Notes under the pieces: model-generated | Databases searched by the model: none | What the model was told of the DNA's origin: nothing | The model's input: the letters and a program-made list of their open reading frames with translations, nothing else | Part shown: positions 1-5,076 of the stretch, piece after piece | Position numbering within the stretch: the first letter of the stretch is position 1 | Layout: each line of letters starts with the position of its first letter | Position numbers and translations under genes: made by a program | Source of the DNA: Bacteroidota bacterium | GTDB taxonomy: Bacteria > Bacteroidota > Bacteroidia > NS11-12g > UBA955 | Assembly (NCBI GenBank): GCA_008081305.1 | Contig: VMCP01000085.1 | Span: 1-5,076, forward strand | Reading direction: 5' to 3' | Length of the DNA stretch: 5,076 bases

Positions 1-61
1 ATTCGAACCCCAAACCTTCTGATCCGTAGTCAGATGCTCTATCCAGTTGAGCTACAAGTGC
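1..61 (-). tRNA. tRNA-Arg (anticodon ACG), 3' part cut by window edge
   Basis: Read on the minus strand, the gene begins at 61 with a 7-base acceptor strand (GCACTTG, 61-55), then TA, and a D arm with stem GCTC/GAGC (52-49 with 39-36) around a GG-containing loop. The anticodon arm has a perfect 5-bp stem, TCTGA/TCAGA (34-30 with 22-18), and the loop CTACGGA, so the anticodon is ACG at 27-25. That reads CGN arginine codons; in bacteria A34 of this tRNA is normally deaminated to inosine by TadA. A 5-base variable region follows, then the 5' half of the T stem (TGGGG) and the T loop TTCGAAT at 7-1. The 3' half of the T stem, the 3' acceptor strand and any terminator lie beyond the left edge. The gene is divergent from the protein-coding operon at 220. 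Identity rests on a complete, well-paired anticodon arm and canonical D and T loops. Confidence 0.95.
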
Positions 62-113
62 GGTTCCGTAAGCGAGAGACAAGGGTTGGTAAAAATCAAT
101 CGCGAACGGGCTG

Positions 114-143
114 CAAAAATAGGCCTTTTTTCGTGATTTGAAA
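114..143 (-). promoter_or_regulatory. Predicted Bacteroidota-type promoter for tRNA-Arg
   Basis: On the minus strand, 121-114 reads TATTTTTG, an exact match to the Bacteroidota sigma-70 -7 consensus TAnnTTTG, and it continues into the common extended form TTTGCA. About 18 bases upstream (minus-strand 142-140) lies TTC, a one-mismatch version of the -33 TTG element. Transcription would begin near 108 and give a leader of roughly 47 bases before the mature tRNA 5' end at 61, which RNase P would remove. The -7 box is seen directly; its use as a promoter is inferred from the consensus and from its position upstream of a stable RNA gene. Confidence 0.55.
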
Positions 144-150
144 CTGACAT

Positions 151-171
151 CCTTAAAAAACCTTCAAAAAA
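151..171. repeat. Phased A6 tracts (imperfect 11-bp tandem repeat)
   Basis: Two near-identical units, CCTT-AAAAAA and CCTTC-AAAAAA, follow each other, which places A6 runs at 155-160 and 166-171, 11 bases apart or about one helical turn. An A5 run at 115-119 and a T6 run at 126-131 continue the AT-tract pattern on the tRNA side. A-tracts in helical phase bend DNA, and in other bacteria AT-rich tracts upstream of the core promoter can bind RNA polymerase alpha subunits. Here they lie between the two divergent start regions. The repeat is visible directly; any role in bending or promoter activation is inference. Confidence 0.45.
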
Positions 172-183
172 CATGTTCCACAT

Positions 184-214
184 CTGCGCTTGAGCTAAAA
201 TTGGCTAATTTGCA
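184..214 (+). promoter_or_regulatory. Weak candidate promoter of the protease-receptor operon
   Basis: The sequence CTAATTTGCA at 205-214 carries the TTTGCA core of the Bacteroidota -7 box, but its TA is displaced by one base relative to TAnnTTTG. CTG at 184-186, 18 bases upstream, could be a degenerate -33 element. A start point about 5-8 bases after the box would fall at or next to the ATG at 220, which gives a leaderless or nearly leaderless mRNA. An overlapping alternative is TAAAATTG at 196-203 (one mismatch), which would leave a leader of about 10 bases. Either assignment is tentative. No operator or inverted repeat is evident around it. Confidence 0.3.
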
Positions 215-219
215 CCCAA

Positions 220-2736
220 ATGCGAATCATTATTTTATGTGTTCTTACTCTATGGAGTTTGAATCCCGTAAGTGCTCAGCTATTTGGTAAGAAAAAAGCT
301 GCAAAGACAAAAACAGCAAAATCCAAAAACTCGACCATTGCCCAAAAAACAAAAGGGATGGAATCGATGCCTGGCATCTTCCAGTTATATCGTGATAATA
401 AAACCGGCGAATTATGGATGAAAATAGATTCAGCACAACTCAACAAAGAGTTTATTCACTTTACGTATACGGAAAACGGTGTTATTTCTGCCGGTCATCA
501 CCGCGGATCATATAGAGGAAGCCGTATTATTACATTTAAAAAGCGCTTCCAACGGATTGATATCATACAGAAAAATACAAGTTTCTATTTCGATACGACC
601 AAAGCCATTTCAAAAAGTGCAGAAGCCAACATTTCAAATGCTGTTTTAGCATCTGAAAAAATCGAAGCTACTGGAGCTGCGGGATTTTTGATCTCCGCTG
701 ATAAGCTTTTCCTGGATGAATCATTACATCGGGTCAACCAATCTTCAAGAGCTAGTAGAAGAGGGTTCGGATTGGGTAGACTTTCAAAAGATAAATCAAG
801 TTTTAAGAGGATAAAGAATTACCCTAAGAACATGGATTTAGTGGTGGAATATGTGTACGATAACCCTGAACCTAAGGGCGGTGGAGGCGAAGAAGTTACA
901 GATCCTAGATATGTAAATATTTTACTTCAGCACACTATACTTGAAACCCCAGAACCTGGATTTAAACCTAGACGTGAAGACTATCGTATCGGATATTTCA
1001 CTGAAAGGGTGAACGATATGACGGTGACGGGATTTACCAATGATAGAGACTTAATTCACCGATGGAGATTAGAGAAAAAGAATCCAGATTTAGCTAAAAG
1101 CGAGCCTGTTGAACCGATCACCTGGTGGATAGAAAACACGACTCCCATTTCATTGAGACCCATCATAAAACATGCGGCATTGGAGTGGAATAAGGCATTT
1201 GAACCTCTTGGGTTTGTAAACGCCATTGTTGTGAAAGAGCAATCGGATACGGCCACTTGGGACGCTGGTGATATTCGTTACAATGTTTTGAGATGGACTT
1301 CTTCCCCAAATCCGCCGTTTGGAGGATATGGTCCGAGCTTTGTTGATCCTAGAACAGGTGAAATCTTGGGTGCGGATATCATGTTGGAATATATATTCCT
1401 CACCAACCGCGTGCGTTTATCTGAAGTTTATAACTTACCCCAAAACGCTCACCATTGTCAAGCCTCTTCTTTACTCCATCAAGAGACCGTTGCGGCTAAA
1501 CAGTGGACCAATATGATGCAATTGGATAGCGGTGAGGTGAATAGGTTACTATATGAATCATTGCATTATTTAATTCTACACGAAATGGGACACACTTTTG
1601 GATTAAACCATAATATGAAGGCATCTCAGTTGAATACGCCTGATGAATTATTGGATTCTGAGAGAACCTATAAAAATGGATTGATTGGTTCTGTGATGGA
1701 TTACCCAGCGATCAACCTGCCATTGAATGCATCCCAGAAAGTTCAATTTAGCCAAATAGAACCAGGTCCATACGACAAGTGGGCGATTGAATATGGCTAT
1801 TCCATTGCACTTGAAGATGAAAAAGAAGAGGCGCAACGTTTACGACAAATTGCATTGCGTTCTGTGATGCCTGAAAATACCTTTGGTAACGATGCCGATG
1901 ACATGCGATCACCTGGTAAGGCTACCGACCCCAGGGTTATGATCGGTGATTTGAGTTCTGATGCCATAGAATATGGTGTCCGTCAAATGAATCGATCCAA
2001 TGAGTTAATGTCTAAATTACTCGATCGTTATGGACACGAACAACCGAATTACGAAGCCTTGGTAAGTAGCTTTAATTTACTATTTGGAAGCACCTCTAAA
2101 AATGCAGGTATTATCTCCCGTTATATCGGAGGAGTATATGTTGAGCGTTTTGAACCTGGACAAATCGAAGATAGGAAACCGTACAGAGCTGTACCTAAAG
2201 CGATTCAAAAGAAGGCAATGGAAACCCTAAATACGTATGTGTTTTCGCCAAAGGCAATGCCGGTACCTGATGGGTTAGTGTATTATTTGCAACGACACAG
2301 AAGAGGCTTTGACTTTTTTGGGAGATCAGAACTGCCTTCTGTTATCCAAAGTCAGTTAAGGGTTCAACAATCTGTATTGGATCACTTACTTCATCCTTAT
2401 ACATTGAAGAGAATCCAAGAAAGCCATTACGTGGGGAATACCTACACCTTGGCGGAATTTATGAATGATTTAAGCGATGCGATCTTTCTTGAGGATTTAA
2501 ATGCAAGTCCTTCTGCTTTAAGGAAGTCACTGCAAATAAGTTACGTGACTCGACTGGCAAAAGAAATCAAAACTAAGCGAAGTATAGATAACGCACTTGC
2601 TCAGACGATGTATGAATTACTTCGCATAAAAGAATGGATGGAAGCACCTGTTTCATCAAAGATCATCAATAAAGAAGAGGTACAAGCACATCGAGCATAC
2701 ATCCTTCATTTGATTGAAATGTCATTAGACGATTAA
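220..2736 (+). CDS. Secreted zinc-dependent metalloprotease (DUF5118-DUF5117-DUF4953 family)
   Basis: Predicted exported metzincin-like peptidase of 838 residues, about the usual length for this Bacteroidota-rich family. Residues 1-19 form a signal peptide (MR, hydrophobic core, likely cleavage VSA|Q20). There is no lipobox cysteine and no recognisable type IX secretion C-terminal domain, so the periplasm is the likeliest location. A Lys/Thr/Ala-rich linker (about 24-46) leads into a DUF5118-like segment (about 47-95), a DUF5117-like region (to about 290, with KPRREDYRIGYF near its end) and the catalytic DUF4953-type part. Family landmarks are WNKAFEPLGF (323-332), DIRYNVLRW (351-359) and GPSFVDPRTGEILGADI (371-387). 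The zinc site is HEMGHTFGLNHN at 454-465: His454, His458 and His464 are predicted zinc ligands and Glu455 the catalytic base. SVMDY (491-495) supplies the Met-turn Met493. All catalytic residues are present, so it should be active; the substrate is unknown. The start is the first ATG after an in-frame stop at 196-198 and lacks a Shine-Dalgarno sequence. It is the first gene of the apparent operon. Confidence 0.95.
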   Translation: MRIIILCVLTLWSLNPVSAQLFGKKKAAKTKTAKSKNSTIAQKTKGMESMPGIFQLYRDNKTGELWMKIDSAQLNKEFIHFTYTENGVISAGHHRGSYRGSRIITFKKRFQRIDIIQKNTSFYFDTTKAISKSAEANISNAVLASEKIEATGAAGFLISADKLFLDESLHRVNQSSRASRRGFGLGRLSKDKSSFKRIKNYPKNMDLVVEYVYDNPEPKGGGGEEVTDPRYVNILLQHTILETPEPGFKPRREDYRIGYFTERVNDMTVTGFTNDRDLIHRWRLEKKNPDLAKSEPVEPITWWIENTTPISLRPIIKHAALEWNKAFEPLGFVNAIVVKEQSDTATWDAGDIRYNVLRWTSSPNPPFGGYGPSFVDPRTGEILGADIMLEYIFLTNRVRLSEVYNLPQNAHHCQASSLLHQETVAAKQWTNMMQLDSGEVNRLLYESLHYLILHEMGHTFGLNHNMKASQLNTPDELLDSERTYKNGLIGSVMDYPAINLPLNASQKVQFSQIEPGPYDKWAIEYGYSIALEDEKEEAQRLRQIALRSVMPENTFGNDADDMRSPGKATDPRVMIGDLSSDAIEYGVRQMNRSNELMSKLLDRYGHEQPNYEALVSSFNLLFGSTSKNAGIISRYIGGVYVERFEPGQIEDRKPYRAVPKAIQKKAMETLNTYVFSPKAMPVPDGLVYYLQRHRRGFDFFGRSELPSVIQSQLRVQQSVLDHLLHPYTLKRIQESHYVGNTYTLAEFMNDLSDAIFLEDLNASPSALRKSLQISYVTRLAKEIKTKRSIDNALAQTMYELLRIKEWMEAPVSSKIINKEEVQAHRAYILHLIEMSLDD

Positions 2737-2737
2737 T

Positions 2738-4711
2738 ATGAGAAAGAATTTTCTTAGTGCAATAGTAATATTTCAGCTTTTATCGCTTCAAGCACAGGAT
2801 ACCTTATTGCCTTTGCCTGCAGCAAGTGGGTCATCCCCGCTTCCAAATTTGGAATACATGCAAGAGGTGGAGTTGTATTCAAACCGGTTACATCAAACCA
2901 ATTTGAATACGGGGATGAATGTAAGTGTCATAACATCTAAAGAGATATCCCAATTACCAGCCCAAACCATCAATGAAGTTTTGGCATGGGTGTCGGGAAT
3001 AGACGTAAGAGAAAGAGGACCTATGGGGGTTCAAGCCGATATTGGAATTCGTGGAAGTGGATTTGATCAAGTATTGGTTTTGGTTGACGGCGTTCGAATG
3101 TCAGATCCTCAAACTGGCCACCATCAAATGAATTTACCCGTTCCGCTGCAGATGATCGAACGAATTGAGGTGATACGAGGAAGTGCTGCCCGTCGCTATG
3201 GATTAAATGCCATGGGCGGTGTGATACATATTATCACTAAAAAAAGAGTAGCAAAAACTATATCGGCAACCGCTTTCGGGTCTACCAACATGTCTAGCAG
3301 CTCAAACAGATACGTTAATCAGGGTGGACGCGTGTATCTGTCCGATCAAATCAATAAATGGAATGTATGCGCTTCAGCCGATTATCAGGGCGGAGAGGGT
3401 TTTAGATACAATACCGATTTTCAGAATTTTAAGGGATTGCTCTCCATCAATAGAGAGTGGGGTGGTAAAAGTGGATTGAGTATGCTTGCCGGTCATAATA
3501 ATAACCGATTTGGTGCGAATGATTTTTACGCACCAAGTTCAGATGAAGAATCTAGAGAAACGGTAAACACTCATTTTCTCAATGCGAGTTTTAATCATGA
3601 CTTGGGTTCAAATACCCGTATAAATCTCAATGCATCAAGTCGATGGAATTTTGATCATTACGATTTGGTGAAGTACAACTATGTAAATAAACACCAAAGC
3701 CAAGTTTCCATGGGGGAACTGAACATTAATAAACAGTTCTTTTTTGAACGAAGCATTGGTGAACTATCGGGCGGATTAGAATGGCGTCAGGAAAGGATCC
3801 AAAGCAATAATTTGGGAGATCATGACAGGACTGTTTATGGTGCATACACAGAGTATAAACACAGTTGGCGAGACCGTTGGTTTGTTACTCTTGGATCTTA
3901 TGGACTCCAAACAGAGGAGTTAGGTTTTAAGATCTATCCTGGTATTGATACACGTTATAGGGTAAATAGAAATTGGTCAATTTGGGGAAATTGGGGGAAT
4001 GGTCAACGATTACCGACATACACGGACTTATACTATGAAGACCGATCAAATAGTAGCAATCCAAATTTGATTTCGGAAAGAAGTAGAAATGCCGAAATAG
4101 GAGTTACATTTTCGAAATTGGGTTTTACCCAGAACTTATCGGTTTTTCAAAAAAATCAGTTTGATAGAATTGATTGGATTAAACCAATAGTGGACCCAAA
4201 TGATTCTCTTACTACGGTCAAATGGACGCCTTATAATCTGGGGACGGCAATCTTTAGAGGTATTGAGGGCGGTGTGAATTATCAAACCAAAATAGGTAGG
4301 CAGTTAGCAATGCGAATGTCATGGAACTTTTGTTTAATGGAAGGAGAGAATCAAGTCAACTCCAATGCTAATCAGTCCGTACTATCAAAGTATGCTTTGA
4401 ATTTCTTAGAAACACAGAGTATTCAATCGGTATGGTTCAATTATTCCTTGCATAATGAACATTACTCTCCGCAGATTTCTATGCGGATCCAATGGCGCCA
4501 CATGGTCCGTAGTATGTTGGTTGATCCCATAAATTTATACGATCTAAGACTAAAGTATAGCGGGAATAACGCAAGTAATTCTTGGGCTTTCTTCATGGAT
4601 ATTTCAAATATCTCTAACAAACAATATTTTGTTATCGACTATGGACAGGGTATTGGTCTTCCTAATTTGCCTCGTTGGGTACAATTAGGTATAAATTACA
4701 GTCTGCGATGA
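2738..4711 (+). CDS. TonB-dependent outer-membrane receptor (BtuB/siderophore-receptor-like), ligand unknown
   Basis: Predicted outer-membrane active transporter of 657 residues, energised by TonB-ExbB-ExbD. Residues 1-19 are a signal peptide (likely cleavage LQA|Q20), followed by a short proline-rich stretch (25-36) and a possible TonB-box region around EVELYSNR (43-50). The plug spans about 53-168 and shows the family wording: VSVITSKEI, GIRGSGFDQVLVLVDGVR (103-120), DPQTGHH (123-129), then IERIEVIRGSAARRYG and GVIHIITK (161-168). The remainder, about 171-657, has the alternating aromatic pattern of a 22-strand barrel and the closing signature NISNKQY followed by LPRWVQLGINYSL. There is no N-terminal carboxypeptidase-like domain and no SusD partner next to it, so it resembles cobalamin or siderophore receptors rather than SusC glycan importers. 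It ends in Leu-Arg rather than the usual terminal aromatic. It starts one base after the protease stop without a Shine-Dalgarno sequence, so co-transcription is very likely. The ligand cannot be told from the sequence. Confidence 0.94.
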   Translation: MRKNFLSAIVIFQLLSLQAQDTLLPLPAASGSSPLPNLEYMQEVELYSNRLHQTNLNTGMNVSVITSKEISQLPAQTINEVLAWVSGIDVRERGPMGVQADIGIRGSGFDQVLVLVDGVRMSDPQTGHHQMNLPVPLQMIERIEVIRGSAARRYGLNAMGGVIHIITKKRVAKTISATAFGSTNMSSSSNRYVNQGGRVYLSDQINKWNVCASADYQGGEGFRYNTDFQNFKGLLSINREWGGKSGLSMLAGHNNNRFGANDFYAPSSDEESRETVNTHFLNASFNHDLGSNTRINLNASSRWNFDHYDLVKYNYVNKHQSQVSMGELNINKQFFFERSIGELSGGLEWRQERIQSNNLGDHDRTVYGAYTEYKHSWRDRWFVTLGSYGLQTEELGFKIYPGIDTRYRVNRNWSIWGNWGNGQRLPTYTDLYYEDRSNSSNPNLISERSRNAEIGVTFSKLGFTQNLSVFQKNQFDRIDWIKPIVDPNDSLTTVKWTPYNLGTAIFRGIEGGVNYQTKIGRQLAMRMSWNFCLMEGENQVNSNANQSVLSKYALNFLETQSIQSVWFNYSLHNEHYSPQISMRIQWRHMVRSMLVDPINLYDLRLKYSGNNASNSWAFFMDISNISNKQYFVIDYGQGIGLPNLPRWVQLGINYSLR

Positions 4712-5076
4712 GAAGAAACTATTTTGCCCTAGCCTGCATTATGATTGCATTTGGTATAGCAGCCGGAGCCTTTGGTGCCCATGGGTTAGAAGACGAGATT
4801 TCCGATAGGTATTTGGATGTTTGGAAAACCGGATGGACCTATTGGATGTATAATGCCATTGCCCTGATGTCGGTAATTTCATTTGTTCAGAGACAGGGGT
4901 CGGATGATGCTTTTGCTCATAAAATCTATGGGAAATGGGGCGTATTATTTTGGATTATCCTGGGGTCTGTGATTTTTACTTTCAGCTTGTCTTTTTTATC
5001 CCTAAACGAAGTATTGGGTTCAGGATTGAAAATATTAGGTGCCGTTACTCCAATAGGAGGAAGCATACAGATCATT
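4708..5076 (+). CDS. DUF423 family small integral membrane protein (3' end beyond window)
   Basis: A reading frame open for 123 codons to the window edge encodes a hydrophobic protein of the DUF423 (YgdD/YwdK-like) family, whose members usually have about 120-135 residues, so only a short C-terminus should be missing. Visible hallmarks are GAFGAHGL at 20-27 at the end of the first membrane segment (about 5-24), a W-x-TG-x-x-Y region at 39-46 before the second (about 45-60), a third segment (about 78-98) and GAVTPIGG at 111-118 in the fourth. The family is an inner-membrane protein of unknown function. Two consensus positions seem altered: the His usual before ALAL is Asn49, and the usual FSGS in segment three reads FTFS (90-93). 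Its ATG overlaps the receptor's TGA (ATGA, 4708-4711), which suggests translational coupling in the same operon. The start gives a basic MRRN N-terminus directly before the first membrane helix and has no Shine-Dalgarno sequence. Confidence 0.9.
   Translation, partial: MRRNYFALACIMIAFGIAAGAFGAHGLEDEISDRYLDVWKTGWTYWMYNAIALMSVISFVQRQGSDDAFAHKIYGKWGVLFWIILGSVIFTFSLSFLSLNEVLGSGLKILGAVTPIGGSIQII

Noticed and set aside
109..131. Terminator-like GGGCT...AGGCC followed by T6 on the plus strand
   Set aside because: The possible stem is about four pairs with a bulge, no plus-strand gene precedes it in the window, and the same bases are better explained as the tRNA promoter region on the other strand.
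245..436. Minus-strand ORF of 63 codons
   Set aside because: Lies wholly inside the metalloprotease gene, antisense to its signal peptide and Lys-rich linker; the product matches no family I know and there is no promoter or other support.
1056..1256. Minus-strand ORF of 66 codons
   Set aside because: Antisense shadow of the conserved WNKAFEPLGF region of the protease; the plus-strand reading explains the sequence.
1450..1461. His-His-Cys cluster (residues 411-413) in the protease as a second metal site
   Set aside because: Cys413 appears to be the only cysteine of the mature protein, but three adjacent residues alone do not make a metal site and the HExxHxxGxxH motif already accounts for zinc binding.
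1319..1516. Plus-strand ORF of 65 codons in another frame
   Set aside because: Overlaps the conserved GPSFVDPRTGEILGADI region of the protease in a different frame; no initiation signal or recognisable product.
1648..1836. Minus-strand ORF of 62 codons
   Set aside because: Antisense to the Met-turn region of the protease; no independent evidence of coding.
3973..4006. Short G-rich repeat encoding an NW-x-IWGNWGNG run in the receptor
   Set aside because: Too short and imperfect to be a DNA repeat element; it reads as ordinary aromatic-girdle beta-strand sequence of the barrel.
2738..4711. Receptor as a SusC-type glycan importer
   Set aside because: At 657 residues it is much shorter than SusC proteins, lacks the N-terminal carboxypeptidase-like domain, and has no SusD gene downstream.

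Overview
The window looks like a chromosomal segment from a member of the Bacteroidota. Three things point there. The long metalloprotease belongs to a family (DUF5118/DUF5117/DUF4953) that is abundant in that phylum. The TonB-dependent receptor plug has wording typical of it. No start codon is preceded by a Shine-Dalgarno sequence, while TTTGCA-containing -7-like boxes (phylum consensus TAnnTTTG) sit in the only intergenic region. Base composition is moderately AT-rich and similar across the genes, and I see no sign of an insertion sequence, phage, CRISPR array or recent transfer.

Layout. Positions 1-61 (minus strand) hold most of a tRNA-Arg(ACG) gene cut by the left edge. Positions 62-219 are a divergent intergenic region. 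It has a good -7 box for the tRNA on the minus strand, a weaker candidate for the plus-strand genes very close to their first ATG, and A6 tracts in helical phase between them. From 220 to the right edge, three plus-strand genes are packed head to tail: a secreted zinc metalloprotease of 838 residues (220-2736), a 657-residue TonB-dependent outer-membrane receptor (2738-4711, one base after the protease stop), and a DUF423 small inner-membrane protein (4708 onward, 4-base ATGA overlap, cut by the right edge after 123 codons).

How they may work together. The spacing (1-base gap, then 4-base overlap) strongly suggests one transcript. The first two products are both exported cell-envelope proteins: a protease predicted to be periplasmic or envelope-located, and an outer-membrane importer of the small-ligand (BtuB/siderophore receptor-like) architecture. 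A link between proteolysis and uptake is a reasonable hypothesis, but the sequence does not reveal the ligand. The DUF423 protein has no known biochemical role and may simply share the transcript.

I did not find a clearly new system. The most useful leads are the protease-receptor pairing, the near-leaderless start of the operon, the phased A-tracts between the divergent promoters, and departures from family consensus in the DUF423 protein.
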